From assembly GCF_009649955.1 (NCBI RefSeq), contig NZ_CP045875.1:1407501-1471500 (forward strand): a stretch of DNA of 64,000 nucleotides, written 5' to 3'. Positions 43,556 to 53,465 of this stretch are shown in pieces; the stretch's first letter is position 1; each line of letters starts with the position of its first letter. The notes below the pieces were generated by a model. It was not told where the DNA came from, searched no databases, and saw only the letters and a list, made by a program, of their open reading frames with translations. A program made the position numbers and the translations under genes. This DNA is from Heliorestis convoluta. Its GTDB lineage: Bacteria; Bacillota; Desulfitobacteriia; Heliobacteriales; Heliobacteriaceae.

Positions 43556-43670
43556 CTTCCCACTACGTAAGTAGGTAAGACCCCAGGAAGATGACCTGGT
43601 TGATCGGCTCGAGATGGAAGCGCTGTGAGGCGTGTAGTTGACGAGTACGAATCGGTCGAGGACTTAACCT
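43555..43670 (+). rRNA. 23S rRNA, 3' fragment (about 115 nt), plus strand
   Basis: Begins at ACTTCCCACTACGTAAGTAGG and ends GAGGACTTAACCT, a second 23S 3' end pointing away from the minus-strand fragment. A terminator and then adhE follow it; no 5S is present. Confidence 0.9.
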
Positions 43671-43786
43671 ACTCTATTACATCGCAAATTGCTTGGGGAT
43701 TAAACCCCGCGGAAACTCAGAAACAATTCTGACAATTCGCGGTTACGTTAAAACCCTTCTCTGTGTAGCTTTCAAGGAATAAGTGA

Positions 43787-43820
43787 AGACCTTGTTGTTC
43801 GTGATAACAGCAAGGTCTTT
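43787..43820 (+). terminator. Terminator after the plus-strand 23S fragment
   Basis: AGACCTTG-T-TGTT pairs with AACA-G-CAAGGTCT, followed by TTTTTG. A near copy is found at 49033-49090. Confidence 0.7.
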
Positions 43821-44039
43821 TTGTTTGTGCATCATTACTTTATAAAACGACTTTGCCACCACTGAGGTACCCAGAAAAATCCTTTTAATTTTGATTATCA
43901 TTCTGCGGAACATAGAATAGAATAGACAGGGAATCAAAGGAATTTGTCGAAGTTACATTTTATAAATGCTATGTTATTTCTTTTGCAACGACCACAAAGA
44001 CTAGTCTTGTTTTTTAATGATTTCTACAAGGAGGTTCCT

Positions 44040-46607
44040 TTGAAAGAAATGGATGCAATTGATAGCTTAGTCTCTAATGGACAGCGAGCTTTAGAACAGT
44101 TTTTAGACCTTGATCAAGACCAAGTAGACCGTATCGTTCATGCCATGGCCATGGCGGGATTAGAACAGCGAATGCCTTTGGCCAAGCTGGCCTATGAAGA
44201 AACAGGCCGTGGTGTCTATGAAGACAAGATTATCAAAAATACCTTTGCCACGGAATCAGTTTATCACAGCATTAAGTATCACAAGACTGTTGGCGTAATC
44301 GGTGTCAATGAATTTGACGATTATGAAGAAGTTGCTGAACCGGTCGGGGTGATAGCTGCGCTTACGCCAGTGACCAACCCTACTGCTACAACCTTATTTA
44401 AGTCTCTCATTGCCATGAAGACTAGAAATCCAATTATTTTTTCTTTTCACCCATCAGCTCAGAAGAGCAGTGCTGCTGCTGCGAAAGTCGTTCGAGATGC
44501 AGCCATTGAGGCAGGGGCGCCAGAACATTGTATTCAGTGGATAGAAAAGCCTTCTATAGAAGCAACCAATGGACTCATGAAGCATCCAGGCGTTAATTTA
44601 ATTCTAGCGACAGGCGGAGCGAGCATGGTCTTGGCTGCATATAGCTGTGGCAAACCTGCCCTCGGTGTTGGGCCCGGCAATGTACCTTGTTATATTGAAA
44701 AGACTGCCAATTTGCGCCGGGCCGTAACAGATCTGATTATGTCTAAGACTTTTGATAACGGCATGATCTGCGCTTCTGAACAAGCTGTAATCGTTGATCA
44801 AGCCATTGCCAGAGACTTTGAAAAGCTAATGAAAGAAAACAACTGCTATTTTCTATCGGAAGATGAAGCGTCTCTCTTAGAAAAAATGGCGCTTAACGAA
44901 GAAAAGTGTTCTATCAATGCAAATATTGTTGGCAAATCAGCCTACCAAATTGCCGAGATGGCAGGCTTTTCTGTACCAGAAGGAACAAAAATTCTATTAG
45001 CGTCTCTAGAAGGAGTTGGACCGAATTATCCTCTTTCGAGGGAAAAGTTAAGTCCCATTCTGGCTTATTATATTGCAAACAATGCTGGCGAAGGTATTGA
45101 TCGAGCCGAAGAAATGGTTCGCTTTGGAGGGATGGGTCATTCGGCTGTTATCCATTCCGAAAATCCAGAAGTGGTGCATGCTTTTTCTCGACGCATTAAG
45201 ACAGGGCGCCTCATTGTTAATGCACCAGCAAGCCAAGGTGCCATCGGAGAAATTTACAATGCCAATACACCTTCATTAACCTTAGGGTGTGGAACTTTTG
45301 GCGGGAACTCCACATCCGCCAATGTGTCAGTGGTGAATTTAATTAACAAAAAAAGGGTGGCAAAGCGGCGAGAAAAAATGCAATGGTTTAAAATACCTGA
45401 ACGAATCTACTTTCAATTTGGTGCCATTGGCTATCTAGAAAAAATGCCTGATATACAAAGAGCCTTTATCGTAACCGATCCAGTTATGATGGAACAAGGT
45501 TATGTCGCTCGCGCACTTCATTACTTGCGGAAACGTCATGACTACGTGAATAGTAAAATTTTTTCCGAAGTAGAGCCCGATCCTTCTGTGGATACAGTGA
45601 TGCGTGGTTGTCGCATGATGAATGAGTTTCAACCGGATGTCATCATCGCTTTAGGTGGTGGTTCTGTTATGGATGCTGCCAAAGGCATGTGGCTTTTTTA
45701 TGAACATCCTAACACGGACTTCGCTGCCTTACGGTTGAATTTTATGGATATCCGTAAGAGAGTCTATAAGTTTCCCAAGCTTGGTTCTAAAGCAAGATTT
45801 GTTGCCGTTCCGACTACATCAGGAACGGGATCAGAAGTGACTTCTTTTGCCGTTATTACAGATAAAGAGAAAAACATCAAATATCCCTTGGCTGATTATG
45901 AACTGACGCCTGATGTGGCCATTATTGATCCCGAATTCGTCATGACAGTGCCACCAAAAGTCACCGTTGACACGGGGATGGATGTATTAACCCATGCCGT
46001 AGAAGCTTATGTATCCGTCTTAGCATCTGATTATACCGATGCTTTGGCTATAAAAGCCATCCAGATGGTATTTGAATACCTGCCTCGGGCTTATAGGAAT
46101 GGAGGAGACAGACAAGCTCGTGAGAAAATGCATAACGCTTCTTGCATTGCTGGTATGGCCTTCACAAACGCTTTTCTTGGTGTCAATCACAGTATAGCTC
46201 ACCAGTTAGGTGCCGCTTTCCACATTCCACACGGTCGAGCCAATGCCATTTTACTTCCTCATACGATTGCTTATAACGCTCGTCGTCCTACCAAATTTAC
46301 TTCCTTTCCCAATTATGAATCTTATGTAGCGGACCAGCGTTATGCAGAAATTGCTCGCATGATTGGTTTGCAAGCCAATTCTGTAGAAGAAGGTGTGCAA
46401 TCTCTGATTAAGGCTGTGCGTCAGTTGATGCGAGAATTGGAGATGCCTTTATCGATTGCCCAGTGCGGTGTGGAAAAGCAAAGATTCCTGCATATGGTAC
46501 CGGAGCTGGCCGAGCGAGCCTTCGATGATCAGACGACAACGGCCAATCCAAGGATGCCGCTTGTTAGTGAAATTCAGGAAATACTGCTTCGGGCTTATGA
46601 AGATTGA
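44040..46607 (+). CDS. adhE: Bifunctional acetaldehyde/alcohol dehydrogenase AdhE
   Basis: Turns acetyl-CoA into acetaldehyde and then ethanol with NADH, regenerating NAD in fermentation. About 855 residues, the usual AdhE size. The N-terminal aldehyde dehydrogenase part has GVIAALTPVTNPT, LGVGPGNVP and the catalytic cysteine in FDNGMICASEQ. The C-terminal iron-dependent alcohol dehydrogenase has ALGGGSVMDAAKGM, DVLTHAVEAYVS and AFHIPHGRANA with the iron histidines. AAGGAGG lies five bases before a TTG at 44040, so I reject the longer frame from 43944. A terminator follows at 46698. Confidence 0.93.
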   Translation: MKEMDAIDSLVSNGQRALEQFLDLDQDQVDRIVHAMAMAGLEQRMPLAKLAYEETGRGVYEDKIIKNTFATESVYHSIKYHKTVGVIGVNEFDDYEEVAEPVGVIAALTPVTNPTATTLFKSLIAMKTRNPIIFSFHPSAQKSSAAAAKVVRDAAIEAGAPEHCIQWIEKPSIEATNGLMKHPGVNLILATGGASMVLAAYSCGKPALGVGPGNVPCYIEKTANLRRAVTDLIMSKTFDNGMICASEQAVIVDQAIARDFEKLMKENNCYFLSEDEASLLEKMALNEEKCSINANIVGKSAYQIAEMAGFSVPEGTKILLASLEGVGPNYPLSREKLSPILAYYIANNAGEGIDRAEEMVRFGGMGHSAVIHSENPEVVHAFSRRIKTGRLIVNAPASQGAIGEIYNANTPSLTLGCGTFGGNSTSANVSVVNLINKKRVAKRREKMQWFKIPERIYFQFGAIGYLEKMPDIQRAFIVTDPVMMEQGYVARALHYLRKRHDYVNSKIFSEVEPDPSVDTVMRGCRMMNEFQPDVIIALGGGSVMDAAKGMWLFYEHPNTDFAALRLNFMDIRKRVYKFPKLGSKARFVAVPTTSGTGSEVTSFAVITDKEKNIKYPLADYELTPDVAIIDPEFVMTVPPKVTVDTGMDVLTHAVEAYVSVLASDYTDALAIKAIQMVFEYLPRAYRNGGDRQAREKMHNASCIAGMAFTNAFLGVNHSIAHQLGAAFHIPHGRANAILLPHTIAYNARRPTKFTSFPNYESYVADQRYAEIARMIGLQANSVEEGVQSLIKAVRQLMRELEMPLSIAQCGVEKQRFLHMVPELAERAFDDQTTTANPRMPLVSEIQEILLRAYED

Positions 46608-46697
46608 ATAGAAGATCGATAGAAAAATGTCACTTAAAGTAAAGGCTCGTTGTGATGTAGTTCTGAGTAATTCAAGGAATCATAAAAAGGGAGACTT

Positions 46698-46722
46698 AGG
46701 GAGGCTTTGACCTCCCTTTTTT
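46698..46722 (+). terminator. Terminator after adhE
   Basis: AGGGAGG-CTTTGA-CCTCCCT followed by six T. Confidence 0.8.
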
Positions 46723-46769
46723 ATGTTGCAATACGAACATAAAAGAATTTTTTTGTCGACAAAGGACAA

Positions 46770-46784
46770 TTATAACAATAGTAA
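46770..46784 (+). promoter_or_regulatory. Possible PerR-like box upstream of ahpC
   Basis: TTATAACAATAGTAA resembles the Per box TTATAATNATTATAA with a few mismatches. It lies about 60 bases before the ahpC start, next to a TATAAA at 46788 that could be the -10. Confidence 0.3.
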
Positions 46785-46843
46785 GGATATAAAATCTGAA
46801 AGCAAAGAAGTCCCTTTAAGAAAAATGTAGGAGGAAATCTGAG

Positions 46844-47407
46844 ATGTCATTAATCGGCACTGAGGTAAAACCATTTAAAACGCAAGCTTATCACAACGGA
46901 AATTTTATAGAAGTTACAGAAGAAGATTTTAAGGGTAAGTGGAGTATCCTTTGCTTTTATCCTGCCGACTTTACTTTCGTATGTCCAACAGAACTAGAGG
47001 ATTTACAGAATCATTATGAGGATTTGAAGAAGCTTGGCGTTGAAGTTTATTCTGTTTCAACAGACACTCATTTTACACACAAAGCGTGGCACGACAGTTC
47101 AAAAGCGATTGGAAAGATTACGTATATTATGATTGGAGATCCGTCACATACGCTATCTAGAAACTTTGACGTATTAATCGAATCTTCTGGCCTTGCTGAT
47201 CGCGGCACATTCATAATTGATCCTGATGGTGTCGTGCAAGGCGTTGAAATTAATGCAGGTGGAATTGGTCGAGATGCAAGTACTCTTGTCAACAAAATCA
47301 AGGCAGCACAATATGTTCGAAGCAATCCTGGTGAAGTTTGTCCAGCGAAATGGCAAGAAGGAGCCGCTACACTGAAGCCAAGTCTTGATCTCGTAGGCAA
47401 GATTTAA
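46844..47407 (+). CDS. ahpC: Alkyl hydroperoxide reductase subunit C (typical 2-Cys peroxiredoxin)
   Basis: 187 residues, the normal AhpC length. The peroxidatic cysteine is in [17 protein letters not shown] and the resolving cysteine in [11 protein letters not shown]. Detoxifies hydrogen peroxide and organic peroxides using AhpF. GGAGG precedes the ATG at 46844. ahpF begins 12 bases after its stop, so they form one operon. Confidence 0.97.
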   Translation: MSLIGTEVKPFKTQAYHNGNFIEVTEEDFKGKWSILCFYPADFTFVCPTELEDLQNHYEDLKKLGVEVYSVSTDTHFTHKAWHDSSKAIGKITYIMIGDPSHTLSRNFDVLIESSGLADRGTFIIDPDGVVQGVEINAGGIGRDASTLVNKIKAAQYVRSNPGEVCPAKWQEGAATLKPSLDLVGKI

Positions 47408-47418
47408 GGATCACCATC

Positions 47419-48948
47419 ATGCAACTAGACGCTGAAATTAAGGAACAACTTGGTCAATACCTAGAGTTGCTGGAGAACAACGTGCTCATCAAGGTGAGTG
47501 CTGGCTCTGATAATGTATCGAAGGACATGATGGCTCTACTTGATGAAATCGCCAACATGTCACCAAAAATTACGGTAGAGAAAACAGCGTTAGCAAGAAC
47601 GCCAAGCTTTAGTGTAAATCCTATCGGTGAAGATAGTGGTGTAACTTTTGCAGGAATTCCTTTAGGGCATGAATTCACTTCACTGGTATTAGCTTTGCTG
47701 CAAGTGAGTGGCAGACCTCCAAAGATTGATCAGAAATTAATAGAGCAAATTAAAAGGATCCAAGGGGAATACCATTTTGAAACGTACATCAGCCTAGAGT
47801 GCCACAACTGTCCAGAAGTTGTACAAGCTCTAAACGTAATGAGTATTTTCAATAAGGGTATTACCCACACCATGATAGACGGTGCTACCTTTAGAGATGA
47901 AGTAGAAAAAAATAACATCATGGCTGTACCAACCATTTATCGTAATGGTGAGTATTTCAGCAGTGGTCGGATGACACTTGAAGAAATTCTTGCTAAGATG
48001 GGCAATATTGTGGATGTTTCAGATTTTGATAGGAAAGAGCCCTTTGATGTGCTTGTTGTTGGAGGTGGGCCTGCCGGAGTTAGCGCAGCGATTTATGCAG
48101 CACGTAAAGGCATTCGCACAGGCATTGTGGCAGAACGCTTCGGTGGCCAGGTCATGGACACCATGAGCATTGAGAACTTTATCAGTGTAAAATATACAGA
48201 AGGGCCCAAATTAGCAGCTAGCTTTAGGGAACACGTCGAAAATTATGATATTGATGTGATGAATCTACAACGGGCACGTAGCTTAGAGAAAAAGGAATTC
48301 ATCGAGATTACACTTGAAAATGGTGCTGTTTTAAAGAGTAAGACGGTCATCATAGCTACGGGCGCTCGTTGGAGAGATTTAGGCGTACCAGGAGAAGCTG
48401 AATTCAAGAACAAAGGTGTAGCCTACTGCCCTCACTGTGACGGGCCTATATTTAAAGGAAAAGACGTAGCAGTCATTGGCGGTGGTAATTCTGGCATTGA
48501 AGCGGCCATTGATCTTGCAGGCATTGTAAAACATGTAACTGTGCTTGAGTTCATGCCAGAGTTGAAAGCCGATGCAGTGCTTCAAGAGCGTCTATACAGT
48601 TTGTCCAATGTCGCTGTTCTTAAAAATGTGCAAGTAAAAGAAATTACCGGTACAGATAAAGTGAATGGTCTTACCTATTTGGAGCGAGAACCAGGAACGG
48701 TTAAGCATATTGATTTGCAGGGCCTATTCATCCAGATAGGGTTGTTGCCAAATACAGATTGGTTAGGCGATAAAGTGGAACGGAATCGTATCGGTGAAAT
48801 CATCGTTGATAGCTATGGTGCTACCAACCTTCCCGGTCTATTTGCTGCGGGAGATTGTACCAACAGCCCCTATAAACAAATTGTTATTTCTATGGGCTCA
48901 GGCGCCAATGCGGCCTTAAGTGCATTTGATTATTTAATAAGAAACTAA
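47419..48948 (+). CDS. ahpF: Alkyl hydroperoxide reductase subunit F
   Basis: Flavoprotein that passes electrons from NADH to AhpC. 509 residues. The N-terminal double thioredoxin fold has the active CHNC ([13 protein letters not shown]). Then FAD binding ([21 protein letters not shown]), NAD binding ([18 protein letters not shown]), the redox pair YCPHCDGP and the C-terminal [17 protein letters not shown]. It begins with GGATCACCATC upstream and is probably translated through coupling with ahpC. Confidence 0.97.
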   Translation: MQLDAEIKEQLGQYLELLENNVLIKVSAGSDNVSKDMMALLDEIANMSPKITVEKTALARTPSFSVNPIGEDSGVTFAGIPLGHEFTSLVLALLQVSGRPPKIDQKLIEQIKRIQGEYHFETYISLECHNCPEVVQALNVMSIFNKGITHTMIDGATFRDEVEKNNIMAVPTIYRNGEYFSSGRMTLEEILAKMGNIVDVSDFDRKEPFDVLVVGGGPAGVSAAIYAARKGIRTGIVAERFGGQVMDTMSIENFISVKYTEGPKLAASFREHVENYDIDVMNLQRARSLEKKEFIEITLENGAVLKSKTVIIATGARWRDLGVPGEAEFKNKGVAYCPHCDGPIFKGKDVAVIGGGNSGIEAAIDLAGIVKHVTVLEFMPELKADAVLQERLYSLSNVAVLKNVQVKEITGTDKVNGLTYLEREPGTVKHIDLQGLFIQIGLLPNTDWLGDKVERNRIGEIIVDSYGATNLPGLFAAGDCTNSPYKQIVISMGSGANAALSAFDYLIRN

Positions 48949-49032
48949 TTTCGGAAACTACAAATTAATTCTTCAGCAGAAAAGTCAGAATAAAGACTAA
49001 TCAATAAATAAAAAATAGATTGTGTAACTTTT

Positions 49033-49090
49033 AAGGAATAAGTGAAAGCCTTGCTGTTCGCGTTAACAGCAAGGCTTTCACTTATTCCTT
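49033..49090. terminator. Perfect 26-bp inverted repeat after ahpF
   Basis: Arms 49033-49058 and 49065-49090 are exact complements (AAGGAATAAGTGAAAGCC... ) around the loop CGCGTT. The left part resembles the tail and terminator after the 23S fragment at 43774-43820. No long U-run follows, so it may be a terminator scar or another hairpin. Confidence 0.7.
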
Positions 49091-49438
49091 GACATGACTG
49101 CTAGGCCGTCTCTAAAGACCGCTTACAAGTTTGAAGCTTTTCATAAAACGAAACCATCAAGATAGCATAAAGCTATTTTTTAATAAGGCTGACCTTATCA
49201 ATAGTCGCTAAAAAATAGAATCAAGATTTTGCCTATGCTACTGGCTTATCGGTTAGACTTTTGTCAAAAAGATTGATCGGATGAAACTGCTTAGTTCGAA
49301 GTAAACGTAAGAAAAATTTTCATTTTTGCAGGATTTTGCAAGACAATGTATAGAAATATATTCAAGAGCCTCTTGGCCTTTTTACGCCACTTCTTTGTTT
49401 ATCCATATACATTTTTGTCAAGCTGAAAGGAATTAATC
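49091..49438. other. Intergenic stretch without a recognised gene
   Basis: About 350 bases, AT-rich, with no open frame of note. GAAAGGAATTAATC at the end is the ribosome site of the DUF1294 gene. I see no riboswitch or tRNA in it. Confidence 0.5.
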
Positions 49439-49708
49439 ATGACACTTGCCATCTATATATTATGGAACGTCATTGCTTTTTTTCTCGTTGGCTATGATAA
49501 AAGACAAGCTCAAAAAGGGGGCCAGCGCATTCAAGAAAAGACTTTCTTTTATGATGCTTTTTTCCTTGGTGCCGCTGGCGTTCTTTTTGGGCTTTACTTT
49601 TTTCACCACAAGACAAAGCATCGATCATTTGTGATCATCATACCTTTGTTGTTACTTTGGAATCTAGCTGTACTTTATTATTTATGGATACAAGGGGTAT
49701 TGTTCTAG
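49439..49708 (+). CDS. DUF1294 family membrane protein
   Basis: 89 residues with two or three membrane helices. The family pattern is visible: NVIAFFLVGYDKRQAQKGGQRIQEKTFF, LGAAGVLFGLYFFHHKTKHRSF. Its function is unknown; it is widespread in Firmicutes. AAAGGA lies six to eight bases before the ATG. Convergent with the CoA-transferase genes. Confidence 0.85.
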   Translation: MTLAIYILWNVIAFFLVGYDKRQAQKGGQRIQEKTFFYDAFFLGAAGVLFGLYFFHHKTKHRSFVIIIPLLLLWNLAVLYYLWIQGVLF

Positions 49709-49736
49709 CTTACAATTATGATACAAGACCTTTTAT

Positions 49737-50465
49737 CTAGAGGGAAAATTCCGCATACCGAATTCCTTGCGGATCAACTCTTTCTAAAGCAACTAGCTCT
49801 CTTTCAGTCGGTGCTGCTGCAATCGCGAAGTCAGCACTTTTTAACAGTTCAAATTCTGTTTTATCTGCAACTTCCTCCCAAGATACATTGGCACGAAGAC
49901 GCCATACTTTTAAGAGACCATCTTCTTTGGAAAAAATACAAAGAGGCGTTACCACTTTATCGACTCGCCCTGAGGCCGTACGAAAAGAAAGATCTTTAAC
50001 AAAAGATCGACGATCGTGTTTGGTTCGCCACAGAATAACACGTTGTGCCGTTGGCATAATGACGGCACTACCGGCGCCACCGGGCAAGCGTACTTTAGGT
50101 TGATCAAAATCACCGATAACACTCATATTAATGTCGCCGTGGATATCTATTTGTACGCCACTAAGAAAAGCAGTATTTAATTGACCACGAGCAGACAAAT
50201 CAAAAATCTCTGCTAAAGAAAAATAGCTAGTAGCGCCTTCAGTTAGTTTTGGATGGACTGTCGATTCTTTCAGGCTTGAAGGCTCTGCGTTAACAGCGCC
50301 AGCAATACTCAGATATACCAGGTTGGGAGCATCTAATGCGCGGGCTAAAAGAATGGATACCATTGGTAGTGGTGATGCCAAACCATGAAAAACAATTTCA
50401 CCATTACGTAACAAACGAGCCATCGAAAGAGCCATCCAGTCGGCTTGTTGGCGTAACTCAGTCAT
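49737..50465 (-). CDS. CoA-transferase family I, beta subunit (glutaconate-type)
   Basis: 242 residues. The conserved IFHGLASPLPMVSILLARALDAPNL, FLSGVQIDIHGDINMSVIGDF and VRLPGGAGSAVIMPTAQRVILW match the beta subunits of glutaconate CoA-transferase-like enzymes. The glutamate that normally forms the CoA ester is not apparent in its usual SENG context. The ATG at 50465 shares one base with the alpha-subunit stop (TAATG). The substrate acid is unknown. Confidence 0.8.
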   Translation of the reverse strand: MTELRQQADWMALSMARLLRNGEIVFHGLASPLPMVSILLARALDAPNLVYLSIAGAVNAEPSSLKESTVHPKLTEGATSYFSLAEIFDLSARGQLNTAFLSGVQIDIHGDINMSVIGDFDQPKVRLPGGAGSAVIMPTAQRVILWRTKHDRRSFVKDLSFRTASGRVDKVVTPLCIFSKEDGLLKVWRLRANVSWEEVADKTEFELLKSADFAIAAAPTERELVALERVDPQGIRYAEFSL

Positions 50466-51259
50466 TACTTCACCTCCTCGAGGTACTCGGGCAAATCTTT
50501 CGATTGCAAGGAAAGATAGTGTCGAATGGCATGGCTATCGTAATCGTACTCACCAAAGCAACTACCTGGAAATGCGCCTTTGGGACTTTCGACGACGGAA
50601 TGCACAAGAAAGCCTGGAATATGTACAGCATCGGGTTTTTTTTGAAAACAACTGCTTTTTACAATTCTTTCTGTCGTTATGATTACAGCACGAGCTGCTC
50701 GGCTCATTAGTAGATCTTCGTAATGAGGCCCAATAATAGAAGCGTTGCCTTCTAAATCAGCTTCCTGTGCATGAATGATAGCCCAATCAGGGCGCAGACG
50801 TTGAACAAGTACGACTTCTTTACCACTGCCGAAAGGATCTTTTTGCACCAAAAAGTTACGAACACGAAGCAAATCACTTTTGCCTAATGAGGCAAATGGC
50901 ATAAAAGGGATTCCGAAAGCCGCTGCCCTCAAGCCTGCAATAACCGTGTAACAAGCATGTTCAAGTGCTTGTACAGTTCCAGCTTCGACAGCTGCGCGAT
51001 AATTTTGTGCTAAACCAAACTCACTTTCAAAACCAACAAAGCCTGCATGAACAGCTTTTACAGATTGACTCAAACATAATAAATCCACATCATAGGCACC
51101 GGCTGTTTTGATTAAAGTCAGCTTTTTTTTCTTCTGTCTAGCCAGCTCTCTGACAAAAGAGCCAGGAAAGCGGTGAATACTGTTGCCTCCGAGCGCAATT
51201 GATTGTCCATCTTGAATGAGCTGACCGGCGCTGCTCAGATCGATTTGCTTGTTTATCAT
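50465..51259 (-). CDS. CoA-transferase family I, alpha subunit (glutaconate-type)
   Basis: 264 residues. IQDGQSIALGGNSIHRFPGSFVRELARQKKK is the N-terminal glycine-rich part; GFVGFESEFGLAQNYRAAVEAG, AAAFGIPFMPFASLGKSDLL and DWAIIHAQEADLEGNASIIGPHYEDLLMSRAA are family motifs. With the beta subunit it should move CoA between carboxylic acids. GGGAGG precedes the ATG at 51259. The pair forms a two-gene operon next to the rRNA leader of locus B, in the opposite direction. Confidence 0.85.
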   Translation of the reverse strand: MINKQIDLSSAGQLIQDGQSIALGGNSIHRFPGSFVRELARQKKKKLTLIKTAGAYDVDLLCLSQSVKAVHAGFVGFESEFGLAQNYRAAVEAGTVQALEHACYTVIAGLRAAAFGIPFMPFASLGKSDLLRVRNFLVQKDPFGSGKEVVLVQRLRPDWAIIHAQEADLEGNASIIGPHYEDLLMSRAARAVIITTERIVKSSCFQKKPDAVHIPGFLVHSVVESPKGAFPGSCFGEYDYDSHAIRHYLSLQSKDLPEYLEEVK

Positions 51260-51403
51260 AAAAAACCTCCCTTTTCTTTACTAAGCACAAATCCACCTTG
51301 AAGAGAATGTATTCTAGGATACCCCTCCTAAACCTTCTTTTGGAAAAAACATATAGAATAAAAAATATCAATAAAAAACTTTTCTATTGGAAAAAAAAGA
51401 TGG

Positions 51404-51432
51404 TTGCATTTTGAATACAGTTATGTGATAAT
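51404..51432 (+). promoter_or_regulatory. Putative rRNA operon promoter, copy B
   Basis: TTGCAT, 17 bases, GATAAT, about 65 bases before the conserved leader and 320 bases before the 16S start. Confidence 0.55.
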
Positions 51433-51496
51433 ACTTCTTGTCGCCGCGAGCAAGCGCCGACAGAAAACGACAAAAAACGCTTTTCAGTAAGCCTTT

Positions 51497-51683
51497 GGTC
51501 CTTGAAAATCAAACAGTTGTAAACAAGTCAAGCGTGCGAAAATGTCGAAGCTTTTGGGCTTACGACAAACCAATCAATTCTGAGAACTTTTGCAGATTCG
51601 GTGATGGTTTTTCGAAACCTTCATTATAAACACAAAAGTTATCAAAAAGAAGTCAAGTAAGAGCTTTATCAGGCTCACCCATA
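51497..51683 (+). promoter_or_regulatory. rRNA operon leader, copy B
   Basis: Nearly identical to the leader at 41012-41197. Between it and the 16S start lies an extra segment of about 65 bases (51684-51749) containing a hairpin (TGACGCCA-TTTA-TGGCG), absent from copy A. Confidence 0.75.
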
Positions 51684-51751
51684 TATAAGGAATGCAAAGG
51701 AAGTTCACTGCTGACGCCATTTATGGCGCAGCGAACTCCAAAACATCCTTT

Positions 51752-51847
51752 TTTGGAGAGTTTGATCCTGGCTCAGGACGAACGCTGGCGGCATGCCTAA
51801 CACATGCAAGTCGAACGGAGCTTCAAAGTAGCTTGCTACTTTGTGCA
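51752..51847 (+). rRNA. 16S rRNA, 5' fragment (about 95 nt) fused to 23S
   Basis: GGAGAGTTTGATCCTGGCTC to helix 6 (AGTAGCTTGCTACTTTGTG) and then directly 23S sequence. The junction sits at AGCG, a short overlap shared by both RNAs. Helix 6 differs in sequence from the fragment at 40680-41006. Confidence 0.9.
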
Positions 51848-52033
<186 letters not shown>

Positions 52034-52142
52034 TGAATATTACATTGTAGTATAATACTCTGGTAACTCTGAGTTAACGCTTTCTTCTCTGTGCAGTTTT
52101 CAGGGAATAAACCCTAGAAAATCTCATTTGAGATAGCAATAT

Positions 52143-52218
52143 TCCTCGATAGCTCAATCGGTAGAGCAACCGGCTGTTAACCGGTAGGTTGTAGGTTCGA
52201 GTCCTACTCGAGGAGCCA
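52143..52218 (+). tRNA. tRNA-Asn (GTT)
   Basis: First gene of cluster B; anticodon loop CTGTTAA; same as 43220-43295. Confidence 0.95.
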
Positions 52219-52224
52219 TAATGA

Positions 52225-52300
52225 CGCGGGGTGGAGCAGCTGGCAGCTCGTCGGGCTCATAACCCGAAGGTCACAGGTTCAAGTCCTGTCCCCGCAACCA
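52225..52300 (+). tRNA. tRNA-fMet (CAT), initiator
   Basis: C1-A72 mismatch, loop CTCATAA, GGG/CCC stem; encoded CCA. Confidence 0.95.
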
Positions 52301-52308
52301 ATTTATCA

Positions 52309-52400
52309 GGAGAGATGGCCGAGTTGGTCGAAGGCGCACGATTGGAAATCGTGTAGGCGGCAAAACCGTCTCGAGGGTTCGAATCCCTCTCTCTCCGCCA
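52309..52400 (+). tRNA. tRNA-Ser (GGA)
   Basis: Class II, loop TTGGAAA; acceptor fully paired GGAGAGA/TCTCTCC. Confidence 0.95.
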
Positions 52401-52409
52401 TAGAAGAAT

Positions 52410-52486
52410 CGGGGTGTAGCTCAGTTTGGTGGAGCGCCTGCCTTGGGAGCAGGAGGCCGCACGTTCAAGTCGTGTCACCCCGACCA
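52410..52486 (+). tRNA. tRNA-Pro (TGG)
   Basis: Loop CTTGGGA, acceptor CGGGGTG/CACCCCG, encoded CCA. Confidence 0.93.
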
Positions 52487-52500
52487 TTTTTCTTAAAAAT

Positions 52501-52574
52501 GCGGGTGTAGCTTAATGGTAAAGCTCTAGCCTTCCAAGCTAGCTACGTGGGTTCGATTCCCATCACCCGCTCCA
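52501..52574 (+). tRNA. tRNA-Gly (TCC)
   Basis: Loop CTTCCAA, acceptor GCGGGTG/CACCCGC, encoded CCA. Confidence 0.95.
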
Positions 52575-52577
52575 TAG

Positions 52578-52654
<77 letters not shown>

Positions 52655-52688
52655 CTTTTCAGTTGGCGTTCTAAAGAAAATATATTAT

Positions 52689-52765
52689 GGTGGTTGTGGC
52701 GAAGTGGTTAACGCACCGGATTGTGGCTCCGGCACTCGTGGGTTCAAGTCCCATCAGCCACCCCA
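52689..52765 (+). tRNA. tRNA-His (GTG)
   Basis: Loop TTGTGGC with G-1 and discriminator C; encoded CCA. Confidence 0.95.
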
Positions 52766-52766
52766 T

Positions 52767-52841
<75 letters not shown>

Positions 52842-52866
52842 ATTATATAACAGTTATATGTAATAT

Positions 52867-52953
52867 GCCGAAGTGGCGGAATTGGCAGACGCGCTGGTCT
52901 CAAAAACCTGTGAGGGAAACTTCGTGCCGGTTCGACCCCGGCCTTCGGCACCA
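52867..52953 (+). tRNA. tRNA-Leu (CAA)
   Basis: Long variable arm, loop CTCAAAA. The anticodon stem reads CTGGT/ACCTG, so one base pair is broken relative to cluster A. Confidence 0.92.
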
Positions 52954-52961
52954 CAGTATTT

Positions 52962-53038
52962 GGCGGTGTAGCTCAGTTGGTCAGAGCATACGGTTCATAC
53001 CCGTAGGGTCGTAGGTTCAAATCCTACCACCGCTACCA
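52962..53038 (+). tRNA. tRNA-Met (CAT), elongator type
   Basis: Loop TTCATAC, acceptor GGCGGTG, ACCA end; as at 42401-42477. Confidence 0.88.
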
Positions 53039-53046
53039 AAAACACT

Positions 53047-53123
53047 GGACGATTAGCTCAGCTGGTTAGAGTACTTGCTTGACATGCAAGGGGTCGGCGG
53101 TTCGATTCCGTCATCGTCCACCA
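53047..53123 (+). tRNA. tRNA-Val (GAC)
   Basis: Loop TTGACAT, acceptor GGACGAT/ATCGTCC, encoded CCA. Confidence 0.93.
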
Positions 53124-53131
53124 TTTAGTAT

Positions 53132-53207
<76 letters not shown>

Positions 53208-53215
53208 TCTTCCCT

Positions 53216-53299
<84 letters not shown>

Positions 53300-53304
53300 T
53301 TTTT

Positions 53305-53379
53305 TGGGGTGTAGCCAAGTGGTAAGGCAGCGGACTTTGACTCCGCCATTCGTTGGTTCGAATCCAGCCTCCCCAGCCA
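53305..53379 (+). tRNA. tRNA-Gln (TTG)
   Basis: Loop TTTGACT, U1-A72 acceptor, encoded CCA. Confidence 0.93.
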
Positions 53380-53384
53380 TATAA

Positions 53385-53460
53385 GATCCATTAGCTCAGT
53401 TGGTAGAGCACCTGACTTTTAATCAGGGTGTCGCTGGTTCGAGTCCAGCATGGATCACCA
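53385..53460 (+). tRNA. tRNA-Lys (TTT)
   Basis: Loop CTTTTAA, acceptor GATCCAT/ATGGATC, encoded CCA. Confidence 0.95.
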
Positions 53461-53465
53461 TGTAG

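Noticed and set aside
52034-52142. 5S rRNA between 23S fragment and tRNA cluster B
   Set aside because: The 109 bases show none of the conserved 5S segments.
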